Source: Pauljensenia sp. (GTDB lineage Bacteria > Actinomycetota > Actinomycetes > Actinomycetales > Actinomycetaceae). Taken from it: 44,936 nt of DNA. Location: NCBI GenBank assembly GCA_029983625.1, contig JASBZF010000003.1, positions 1 to 44,936 of the forward strand. The letters run 5' to 3'. A model generated the notes under the pieces. It did no database searches, was not told the origin of the DNA, and worked only from the letters and a program-made list of their open reading frames with translations. Of the stretch, positions 31,935-39,726 are shown piece by piece; positions within the stretch are counted from its first letter, which is position 1; the number at the start of each line of letters is the position of its first letter. The position numbers were made by a program, and so were the translations under genes.

Positions 31935-32984
31935 TCAGGCGAGAGCTCCTGTAGCGCGGCGATCCTTGCGCTCACGCATCTTACGTAGGACTGTGCGGGC
32001 CTCTTGCAAAGTAGAGCCGGAATCGTCGAGGTGGGAGAACCTGGGCGGAATTGTAAAGCCGCGTGCCTTCATTCCTTTTGCCCACAGGAGTCCAGCGCGA
32101 TAGGAAGAACGCACGAGAGGCCCCGCCATGACACCTGCGAAACCGATCTCCTCCGCCTCGGCGGCAATCTCGACGAACTCTTCGGGATGTACCCAACGAT
32201 CAATCGGGTGATGCAGGGGGGAAGGGCGCAGATACTGGGTGATCGTTAAAAGATCACAGCCTGCGCAGTGGAGGTCGCGCATAGCGGCAGAAACTTCTTC
32301 ACGACTCTCACCCATACCCAAGATCAGATTCGACTTCGTCACCATTTTTCCGTCGTGGGCGCGCCGAATCATATCGAGGGAGCGTTCGTAGCGAAAGGCC
32401 GGTCGAATCTTCTTGAAAATACGGGGGACAGTTTCAAGGTTGTGCGCAAAAACTTGAGGGCTGGCCTCAATGACCATATCGATTGCTTCGCTTTGACCTC
32501 GGAAATCGTCAACGAGGACTTCAACGCCGGTTGACGGGCTCAGTTCGTGAACGAGGCGACAGGTTTGAGCGTAGAGCCAGGCTGCTCCGTCAGGTAAATC
32601 ATCGCGAGCGACTCCGGTGATTGTCGCATAACGTAGCTCTAATTCGGCGACTGATTCAGCGATACGACGAGGTTCGTCTTGGTCGTATTCGCTCGGACGG
32701 CCCGTCGCAATATCGCAAAAGTCACAGCGGCGGGTACAGAGGGCGCCACCGAGGAGGAAAGTCGCCTCGCGATCTTGCCAACACTCGTAAATGTTCGGGC
32801 ACCCGGCCTCGGCACATACGGTGTGCAAACCTCGTGAATGTGACAGGTTGCGCATGTCCTGATAGTTCGCGCCGACTTTCGCGCTCGTGCGGATCCACTC
32901 CGGTTTTGACTCGATGGGGGTCTGGGAGTTCTTGACCTCGACGCGAAGAAGTTTGCGGCCTTCGGGATCGGGCAGGGTGCTCAT
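31935..32984 (-). CDS. lipA: Lipoyl synthase
   Basis: LipA is a radical SAM enzyme that inserts two sulfurs into the octanoyl group bound to lipoyl domains. Both iron-sulfur motifs are complete: C-x4-C-x5-C at Cys57, Cys62 and Cys68 (auxiliary cluster) and C-x3-C-x2-C at Cys83, Cys87 and Cys90 (radical SAM). NLETVPRIFKKIRPAFRYERSLDMI, KSNLILGMGE and the C-terminal LVRSSYRAG (serine ligand of the auxiliary cluster) agree. At 349 residues it is full length. Its ATG overlaps the lipB stop by ATGA. Confidence 0.97.
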   Translation of the reverse strand: MSTLPDPEGRKLLRVEVKNSQTPIESKPEWIRTSAKVGANYQDMRNLSHSRGLHTVCAEAGCPNIYECWQDREATFLLGGALCTRRCDFCDIATGRPSEYDQDEPRRIAESVAELELRYATITGVARDDLPDGAAWLYAQTCRLVHELSPSTGVEVLVDDFRGQSEAIDMVIEASPQVFAHNLETVPRIFKKIRPAFRYERSLDMIRRAHDGKMVTKSNLILGMGESREEVSAAMRDLHCAGCDLLTITQYLRPSPLHHPIDRWVHPEEFVEIAAEAEEIGFAGVMAGPLVRSSYRAGLLWAKGMKARGFTIPPRFSHLDDSGSTLQEARTVLRKMRERKDRRATGALA

Positions 32985-33664
32985 GAAGCGCTCCAGTTTT
33001 CAAGAATCGGGTCGGGGTCGGCCAATTGGGGGCGGATGGAAACAAAAAGGTGCAGGACGAGGGCGTTAGCTGCAGCGCGAACTGTGGTGTGAACACCCTC
33101 CCAGGACAGTGAGGCCACGTCCGCGTCACTCAGACCGCAGGGAATGATGCCGGCAAATGCTGCGGCAGGGTCAATCGCAACATTGAGGGCGACACCGTGA
33201 AGAGTAGCGCCGCGCGCGACTTTCAGTCCGATTGCGCAGATCTTTCGATCCGGGCAACCCTCTTCGGTGAGCCACACACCCGCGCGGCCGTCGATTCTTT
33301 GGGCCTGTAATCCCCATTCTTCGCGGACGGTCGTGATGACTCCCGCTTCCACCGCACGAATCCAGGCATACAGGTCAACGGGTTCTTTGAGCTTGACAAC
33401 GGGATAGCACACCACTTGTCCGGGGCCGTGCCAGGTCGCAGAACCGGCGCGATCCGTGCGAATGATCGGAAGAGTCGCGTCGGGAATATCCTCAGGTTTC
33501 GTGTGTCGTCCTGCCGTCCATGTCGGGGTGAACTCGCTCAGGATGAGGTAATCACCTTCACCGACTGCGGCTTTGTTGTGGAGCTGCCTTTGGAGGCGGT
33601 CCACTTCTTCGTAGTCTGTGAGGCCGGAGTCGATGAGGTCGATGACGCGCACGCATCGAATCAT
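32981..33664 (-). CDS. lipB: Lipoyl(octanoyl) transferase
   Basis: LipB moves octanoate from ACP to the lipoyl domains of E2 subunits and GcvH. Visible are YLILSEFTPTWTAGRHTKPEDI, the RTDRAGSATWHGPGQVVCYPVV substrate segment, Lys141 in RKICAIGLKVARGATLHGVALN and the nucleophile Cys176 in IIPCGLSDADVASL. The 227 residues are normal. The start is ATG 33664 with only AGGA 2 nt upstream; a 10-bp palindrome sits next to it. lipA follows with an ATGA overlap. Confidence 0.96.
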   Translation of the reverse strand: MIRCVRVIDLIDSGLTDYEEVDRLQRQLHNKAAVGEGDYLILSEFTPTWTAGRHTKPEDIPDATLPIIRTDRAGSATWHGPGQVVCYPVVKLKEPVDLYAWIRAVEAGVITTVREEWGLQAQRIDGRAGVWLTEEGCPDRKICAIGLKVARGATLHGVALNVAIDPAAAFAGIIPCGLSDADVASLSWEGVHTTVRAAANALVLHLFVSIRPQLADPDPILENWSAS

Positions 33665-33665
33665 A

Positions 33666-33675
33666 GTCCTAGGAC
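33666..33675. promoter_or_regulatory. Palindrome beside the lipB start
   Basis: GTCCTAGGAC is a perfect 10-bp palindrome 1 bp upstream of the lipB ATG, in the 75-bp gap between divergent lipB and the Nif3-like gene. A second CCTAG lies at 33682-33686. It may be an operator. Confidence 0.3.
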
Positions 33676-33727
33676 ATTCGCCCTAGCTGAGGAGCGTGGC
33701 GCGGGCCTCATTTCGGGAGGAGCGATT

Positions 33728-33733
33728 TATCCT
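33728..33733 (+). promoter_or_regulatory. Candidate -10 element for a leaderless Nif3-like mRNA
   Basis: TATCCT fits TANNNT and lies 6 nt before the GTG at 33740. The sequence between (TAAGAA) is no Shine-Dalgarno site. Confidence 0.4.
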
Positions 33734-33739
33734 TAAGAA

Positions 33740-34588
33740 GTGAGCAATTCCTGGAGCGTGGGTGACATTGTCACTCGTATGAACACCTGGTATCCACCCG
33801 AACGTGCGCAGTCATGGGACAGAGTCGGACTGATCCTGGGAGATCTGCGCTGTCACGCCAAAAAACTCCTCCTCGCCCTCGACCCCGTGGCAGATACCGT
33901 TGAAGAAGCTCTCGACGAGAAGGTGGACATGATGATCGTCCACCACCCCCTTTATCTGCGGGGAACAAGCTTTCTTCCACAGTCAGATCCGAAGGGTCGC
34001 CTCGTGGCCAAGCTCATTCGTTCTGATATTGCCCTTTTTGCAGCACACACGAACGCTGACTGTTCTCCCGAAGGCACAGGGGACGCACTCGCTGATCTTC
34101 TCGGAATCCGTGACGCGGTACCGCTTGTGCAATCCGGCGAGGACGAGGAGGGACGCCCCTACGGTCACGGACGAATCGGTGCGATCACCCCCATGCGATT
34201 AGGTGACTTCGCTGACCTTGTCGCACGTAGGCTCCCCGCAGGACCGACGGGCCTTTTCTGCAGTGGAGACGAGGACGCACGTATCGCGAAAGTTGCGGTG
34301 TGTCCGGGCGCAGGTGACTCGTTCCTCGAAGCGGCCAGGGCTGCCAAAGCTGATGCTCTTCTCAGTGCTGATCTGCGCCATCATCCGGCTTTAGAACATC
34401 GTGAATCCGGAGCGCCAGCTCTTTTGTGTGCAAGCCACTGGGCAACAGAATCCGTATGGATGCCCCGACTTGCTGAGCGCCTGCACAGCAGTGCGAAGGC
34501 TGCGAATGTGGATCTTGAGGTGAAAGTCTCTACGATTGCGACGGAACCGTGGATGAGCCACCGGCCAACTCTAGGAGGACTTTTGTGA
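33740..34588 (+). CDS. Nif3-like dinuclear metal center protein (DUF34)
   Basis: The family forms toroidal hexamers with a two-metal site; a GTP-cyclohydrolase-related or metal-handling role has been proposed but the function is unsettled. Metal ligands are visible in MIVHHPLYL (His68, His69), AAHTNADCSP (His103, Asp107), LLSADLRHHPALEH and CASHWATESVWMP near the C-terminus. NTWYPPERAQSWDRVGLILGD is the usual start. The 282 residues match the short form without the PII-like insert. GTG start. It overlaps the next gene by GTGA, a common actinobacterial pair. Confidence 0.93.
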   Translation: MSNSWSVGDIVTRMNTWYPPERAQSWDRVGLILGDLRCHAKKLLLALDPVADTVEEALDEKVDMMIVHHPLYLRGTSFLPQSDPKGRLVAKLIRSDIALFAAHTNADCSPEGTGDALADLLGIRDAVPLVQSGEDEEGRPYGHGRIGAITPMRLGDFADLVARRLPAGPTGLFCSGDEDARIAKVAVCPGAGDSFLEAARAAKADALLSADLRHHPALEHRESGAPALLCASHWATESVWMPRLAERLHSSAKAANVDLEVKVSTIATEPWMSHRPTLGGLL

Positions 34589-35322
34589 AGGCGACCTATC
34601 TCGATCAGGCGAGTCTGCTCGAACTCCTCGCACTCGATCAACGCGACGGTGTTCTTCGACATCAACGAGAGACCCATCCTGCATTTGACACGATGCGCGA
34701 ACTTGCGGGCCGAGCTGAAGACCTCCAGCGAGCAGCGATCACTGAATCGGCGCACATCTCAGATATGACACGAGAAGCAGAGCGTCTTGAAAAGGAAATT
34801 GAAGCTGTTTCGGCACGCTATGCGCGTCAAAGCGAACGTCTGAAGAACAACCAGGTGCCACTTCGTGATATCTCTGCTTTGGAGCATGAGATTGAACAAG
34901 TGAAGGCTCGCCGCTCTCATCTAGAAGATGATTTCCTTGCTATCGAAGCAAAACGCGAAGCCGCCATTGCAGCGCGTGAAGCAATGCTTGTGGAAGCACA
35001 CGCCATCAAGGACGATGTCGAAGCAACTAAGGCAGCATTTGCTGAGGATGTCAAAGAACTGGATGCAGAGCTTCGCGACATCATCAAGAAACGTCAGGAT
35101 CTGGTAGCTGCGCTTCCCGAAGAGCTTGTCAACGCCTACGAACACTCCCGTAAGACTAATGGTGCTTTCGCTGTGCTTGAACTGCGTAACGGGATCGCGG
35201 TGGGGATGGCCAGTGAACTCGCTCCGGCTGAACTGCAGCGACTCCGGCTTGCACCAGAAGACGAGGTGTGCTGGACGGAAGAGACGCGCGCAATCGTCGT
35301 GCGGACAAAAGGAGAATCCTGA
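34585..35322 (+). CDS. Coiled-coil protein of the C4-type zinc ribbon family, zinc ribbon degenerate
   Basis: Residues ~10-190 are a long antiparallel coiled coil (ITESAHISDMTREAERLEKEIEAVSARYARQSERL...EIEQVKARRSHLEDDF). The C-terminus ALPEELVNAYEHSRKTNGAFAVLELRNGIAVGMASELAPAELQRLRLAPEDEVCWTEETRAIVVRT follows the pattern of the HP0958/CT398-like family, which normally has C-x2-C and C-x2-C-G. Here only one Cys remains in the whole 245-residue protein, so zinc cannot be held. The start is GTG with AGGAGG 6 nt ahead, coupled to the Nif3-like gene. The function is unknown in actinobacteria. Confidence 0.85.
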   Translation: MKATYLDQASLLELLALDQRDGVLRHQRETHPAFDTMRELAGRAEDLQRAAITESAHISDMTREAERLEKEIEAVSARYARQSERLKNNQVPLRDISALEHEIEQVKARRSHLEDDFLAIEAKREAAIAAREAMLVEAHAIKDDVEATKAAFAEDVKELDAELRDIIKKRQDLVAALPEELVNAYEHSRKTNGAFAVLELRNGIAVGMASELAPAELQRLRLAPEDEVCWTEETRAIVVRTKGES

Positions 35323-35431
35323 AAGCAAAGAATCTTCACGAACTTTGCTTACGCAAGGCTTCTTCTTGCCCACGCTCAGGTCAGTCACAGGTAAGGAGCA
35401 CACTGTGAGGCGGGCATGTAGCTAAAGGAGC

Positions 35432-35437
35432 TATGAT
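35432..35437 (+). promoter_or_regulatory. -10 element of rnpB
   Basis: TATGAT fits TANNNT and ends 7 nt before the inferred RNA 5' end at 35445. No clear -35 is seen. Confidence 0.45.
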
Positions 35438-35444
35438 CGAGGGC

Positions 35445-35802
<358 letters not shown>

Positions 35803-35805
35803 ACT

Positions 35806-37602
35806 TTAATGAGAGTGCCGCTGCTTCCAACGCGAACCCCATGAAGACTCTGCACGCGCAGCCAGGGCACGTTTTTGTTCCTCATCAAGACGGGCAACCA
35901 AACTACGTTCCGACACCCACCCAACGGGATGGTCCTGGGCGTTGAGAACAGGAACTCCGGAAGTTCCTGAAGTGAGCAGGCATGAGAGAACATGATGCGG
36001 GGAATCTTCAGCATGGACGCTGACCTTAAGGGAAGCAAGCTGCGCTAGTGAAGGCTTGTGGTCGAAAGGAAGACCGAGAAGATCAAGGGCAGAAACAAGG
36101 CCGATGAAACGTCCGTCCTCATCGACCAGAGGAAGTTCTGCGCTTTCACTTGCGCGCATGAGTGCGCCAGCTTTTTCAGGTGGCGTCGTGTCAGTGAGCA
36201 GGGCGGGCAGATCCTCCATCCACTGCTTGACCGGCTTAGCTCCGATGAGAGTCGCTTCGAGTGGGTCGGTGAGCACATCGCCTCTTCGACGAAGCTTTTC
36301 GGTGTAAATCGTGCCACGAGTGAGGAAGCGGGATACTCCCGTTGCGAGGACGACAGCGAGCATCATCGGCAAAATGAGACTGTAGGTTCCGGTCATTTCC
36401 ACGATGATGAGGACGGCCGTCATCGGTGCGCGAGCAGCACCTGCGAAAGCAGCACCCATCGCGATGACACCGAAGACACCGGGTGCCGATTCCGTCCAAG
36501 GATCGATGAGCATCCCGAAAGCTGTTCCCGCCATTGCCCCGATGAAAAGAGTAGGAGCAAAAACACCGCCGGAACCGCCCATACCGATCGTGAGCGAGGT
36601 GAAAAGGGCGCGTGCCAGCATGACGAGGAGGAGGAAAGTAAGCGCGTATTCTCCTCGTAGTGCTGCCTCTTCGATTGGAGTGCCAGAACCGTACATCTGA
36701 GGCAAACAGATGAGCCCGATTCCTAAAAGCGGTGCGAAAACAAGCGGGCGCGCCCATTCTGGAGCAGGGATGTAAGACCAGATCACATCAAGGCCATCTT
36801 CGACCGCGTAGAGTAATTTGGAAAAACCCAGGCCGATGAGACCGGCAAAAATCCCGAGGAGGGCCACCCACCACATGTCGGGAAGAGTCCATGCTTCAAG
36901 AGAGGCGGTGACGCTCACGAGGGAGGAATCGCCTTGGAAGGCGCGTGCGATAATCGACGCTGCGACAGAGGAGATCACGACGTAGCCGAAGGTCTCAGCG
37001 GTAAAACGAGTGAGGATAATTTCGAGGGCGAAGACCGCTCCAGCTAATGGCGCGTGGAAGGTTGCGGCGATCCCGCCCGCAGCGCCACAGGCTGCGAGGA
37101 GCACAACGCGCCTTCCATCCAGCCCAAAGAATCGTGCCATTGAGGAACCAAGAGCAGCACCCACTTGTACGATCGGTCCTTCGCGTCCAGCTGAACCACC
37201 CGAACCGATTGTGAGGGAAGAGGCAATGAGTTTGACGATCGCAACCCGAGCGGGAATGACCCCTTCCTTGCGGCGCACGGCAAACATCACTTCCGGGATG
37301 CCGTGACCTCGTGCCGAAGGAGCGAAGTATTGGATGAGCGGTCCGTAGATCGCTGCGGCAATAAGTGGTGCGAGAAGCAGCAGAAGCCAAGCGGGAACCC
37401 CGAGAACTCCGTGCGGAGCTTCAGCGCGCGTTGAGTATTCCTCATAACCCGTTGACACCCAGGTCCATGCTTCGATCATGAGAGCAAAAAGAACAGAAGC
37501 AAGACCGACAAAGGTGCCGATCAGGGCGGAGAGGAGGCCGATCAGTGAACGGTGTGCGCCGATTGTTGCGCCAATGCGCAGCCTGGAGTTCACGGCGCTC
37601 AC
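35806..37602 (-). CDS. CLC family chloride channel/transporter with CBS domains
   Basis: An integral membrane protein of about 600 residues. Selectivity motifs are ARGHGIPEV (~99-103), GSGGSAGREGPIVQVG with the gating Glu (~141) and GMGGSGGVFAPTLFIGAMAG. In FALEIIL the position of the internal proton Glu of E. coli ClcA is Ile, as in many channel-like homologues, so coupling to protons is uncertain. Two C-terminal CBS domains (~450-590) are seen (LPLVDEDGRFIGLVSALDLLGLP; VPVLNAQDHPVGWVSERSLV). GTG 37602 overlaps the S9 peptidase stop (GTGA) and is preferred; ATG 37650 would overlap more. Confidence 0.92.
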   Translation of the reverse strand: MSAVNSRLRIGATIGAHRSLIGLLSALIGTFVGLASVLFALMIEAWTWVSTGYEEYSTRAEAPHGVLGVPAWLLLLLAPLIAAAIYGPLIQYFAPSARGHGIPEVMFAVRRKEGVIPARVAIVKLIASSLTIGSGGSAGREGPIVQVGAALGSSMARFFGLDGRRVVLLAACGAAGGIAATFHAPLAGAVFALEIILTRFTAETFGYVVISSVAASIIARAFQGDSSLVSVTASLEAWTLPDMWWVALLGIFAGLIGLGFSKLLYAVEDGLDVIWSYIPAPEWARPLVFAPLLGIGLICLPQMYGSGTPIEEAALRGEYALTFLLLVMLARALFTSLTIGMGGSGGVFAPTLFIGAMAGTAFGMLIDPWTESAPGVFGVIAMGAAFAGAARAPMTAVLIIVEMTGTYSLILPMMLAVVLATGVSRFLTRGTIYTEKLRRRGDVLTDPLEATLIGAKPVKQWMEDLPALLTDTTPPEKAGALMRASESAELPLVDEDGRFIGLVSALDLLGLPFDHKPSLAQLASLKVSVHAEDSPHHVLSCLLTSGTSGVPVLNAQDHPVGWVSERSLVARLDEEQKRALAARAESSWGSRWKQRHSH

Positions 37603-39599
37603 AGGTTCGTAATGACGAGATCGGACTCGACCTTGCAGTCGATACCCCACACCTGTGCATAGAAGGACAGCTCGGCATCCCAGGCGTCCCGGATTGTCTT
37701 CGCTTTCGTGAAGCCGTGCCCTTCGCCCTCGTAGATTCTCATCGCGACCTGATGACCTCGTGCGAGGAGTGCATCGTACATTTCCTGCGCTTGATTTACG
37801 GGAACCACTGCGTCTTGTGCTCCTTGAAGAAGGAGGAGGGGAGCGGAAATGCTTTCAGTATGGAACAGGGGAGAGCGTTCTTTCCAGACGGGGTCGTCAA
37901 GATTTGACGACCCGAGTAGGCGGAAAGAATAGCCGGATTCGAACTTGTGGGTTTCTTCCTCAAGACGTTTGAGGTCTGCGACTCCGTAGAAAGAAGTGCC
38001 GGCAGTGAATACATCGGAATGCACGAGGGCGGACAGTGTGGTGAAGCCTCCTGCACTTCCTCCGCGAATTGCGATGCGTTGAGGATCAGCGAGTCCACGT
38101 TCAATCAAAGAACGCGCTCCATCCACACAATCTTGGACATCCATCACACCCCAGTTCCCGTTGAGACGTTCACGATAGGCCCGTCCGAATCCGGTTGAAC
38201 CTCGGTAGTTGACATCCAGGACTGCAAAACCGCGACTTGTCCAGTATTGGAGAGGGATCTTCAGGCCGGGACGACTCGAAGACGTCGGTCCGCCGTGGAC
38301 GTTGACAATGAGCGGAGCAAGCTCGCCCTCGGGAGCGCGGAAAGCAGGATTGTTCGGCGGATAGTAGAATCCGTGTGCTTTCTCACCATCAGAGGTGGGC
38401 CAGGTGACGATCTGCGCGGGGGAGATCAGCTCAGCGTCGATTTCCGCTTCGGTTGAGGGCCTGACGATTGAGGTTTTTCCGTCTTCGACCTGCACGATCG
38501 CAGGCGTGCGAGTCGGTGAGTCGGCAAGGAAGACCACACGAGAATCAGCGGCAGCGACATTACCGATCGGCCACCATCCTGTCGCCCATTCTTCAGCGAG
38601 GCCGTTGTCGAGACGCACGGTGCCAATGTGCCAGGTGAGGTCTTCAGCCCACGAGCAGATGAGGTTCTCGTGGTCAAAATTGTCGAAGGAGTGCAGACCG
38701 AGCTGCCAGTGCGGGTGGGAGAAGGCGCGGGTTCCGGGATGGAGTGCGCGTGTTTTTAAACGAGTGGCCCATGCGTGTGGATCTTCGTCGGCTTTCCAGG
38801 TGAATCCTTCGGTACGGAACAGATTTGCCCAGCCGGTTGAATCGTCAACGTGAATCAGATCGCCACTCAGTGTCCATCTAGGTTCGTAGACACACACTTC
38901 GGGGGAATCAACGAGGACGACTTCGTGGGTGATTCTGCCTTCAAAATCCAGCGAAGCAACGTGGAGTGTCGACTGATTCCACGGCATATTTGGGTGATTC
39001 CACGTGAGCCACGCCAGTTTTGTCCCATCGGGAGACAGAGCGGGAGCCGCGACGAAATCAGTGCCGGAAAAAACTGTGATGAGCGCGGAATCATCGCGTG
39101 CAGCAGAGCCGTTCAGGGGAATGGCAACGAGGGTGTTGACCGGTTCTCCTTCGGGCGAATGATCTTCGCGAACCGCGTAGACAAGGCCACGGACCTCATC
39201 GAGTTCAAAGTCACCGAAGCGAGATTTCGACAGAGTCGTCAGCGCTTGTGCGGTGCGTTTGGGATCTTTCGGATCGAATCGGTACACCCTGGAATCAAAA
39301 CCATCAGAAAACACAACGAATCCATCGAGTACCGCGTAAGCACGACCTCCGTACTCGTGGACGCGCGTTTTCACATCCGCTAAACGGACCCCGTCAATGA
39401 GGGGTAAGACTTCACTGGTTTCTCCGGCGCCGTTGCGTTTCAGTAGGGTACCGCGCCCGTCCTCTTGCGGATGACCTTCCACCCAGTAGGTGTCGGAGCC
39501 ATCGACGCGCACCTGCGAGAGCGTGACACTTCGCGCGGTGAAGGATTCTCCGGTGATGGGGGATGTCCATTCGCCATAGGGTGCGACGGTCACTGACAT
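37599..39599 (-). CDS. S9 family prolyl oligopeptidase-like serine peptidase
   Basis: A 666-residue cytoplasmic-looking enzyme without signal peptide. Residues ~1-400 look like the beta-propeller of S9 peptidases (repeated SPDGTKLAWLTW-type blades). The C-terminal alpha/beta hydrolase shows NVHGGPTSS, VNYRGSTGFGRAYRERLNGNWG and a catalytic triad Ser515 (GGSAGG), Asp596 (QGAQDAVVP) and His628 (GEGHGF). It belongs to the dipeptidyl- or acylaminoacyl-peptidase branch; the substrate is not readable. AGGAGGAAGC gives a strong ribosome binding site. It diverges from dxs and is coupled to the CLC gene. Confidence 0.92.
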   Translation of the reverse strand: MSVTVAPYGEWTSPITGESFTARSVTLSQVRVDGSDTYWVEGHPQEDGRGTLLKRNGAGETSEVLPLIDGVRLADVKTRVHEYGGRAYAVLDGFVVFSDGFDSRVYRFDPKDPKRTAQALTTLSKSRFGDFELDEVRGLVYAVREDHSPEGEPVNTLVAIPLNGSAARDDSALITVFSGTDFVAAPALSPDGTKLAWLTWNHPNMPWNQSTLHVASLDFEGRITHEVVLVDSPEVCVYEPRWTLSGDLIHVDDSTGWANLFRTEGFTWKADEDPHAWATRLKTRALHPGTRAFSHPHWQLGLHSFDNFDHENLICSWAEDLTWHIGTVRLDNGLAEEWATGWWPIGNVAAADSRVVFLADSPTRTPAIVQVEDGKTSIVRPSTEAEIDAELISPAQIVTWPTSDGEKAHGFYYPPNNPAFRAPEGELAPLIVNVHGGPTSSSRPGLKIPLQYWTSRGFAVLDVNYRGSTGFGRAYRERLNGNWGVMDVQDCVDGARSLIERGLADPQRIAIRGGSAGGFTTLSALVHSDVFTAGTSFYGVADLKRLEEETHKFESGYSFRLLGSSNLDDPVWKERSPLFHTESISAPLLLLQGAQDAVVPVNQAQEMYDALLARGHQVAMRIYEGEGHGFTKAKTIRDAWDAELSFYAQVWGIDCKVESDLVITNL

Positions 39600-39712
39600 G
39601 CTTCCTCCTGGCTAACGATTCGAAGGCGTGGATGACACGTGATTCATATCCTAGTCCGAGGTGTCGGTCATGCGCTCAAAGCTCATGACCTCCTCTTCGC
39701 CCGCCTGCCCAT

Positions 39713-39718
39713 TAAACT
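39713..39718 (+). promoter_or_regulatory. Candidate -10 element of dxs
   Basis: TAAACT fits TANNNT and ends 8 nt before the dxs ATG, giving a leader of 0-2 nt. No Shine-Dalgarno sequence is present. Confidence 0.35.
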
Positions 39719-39726
39719 CTTGATTC

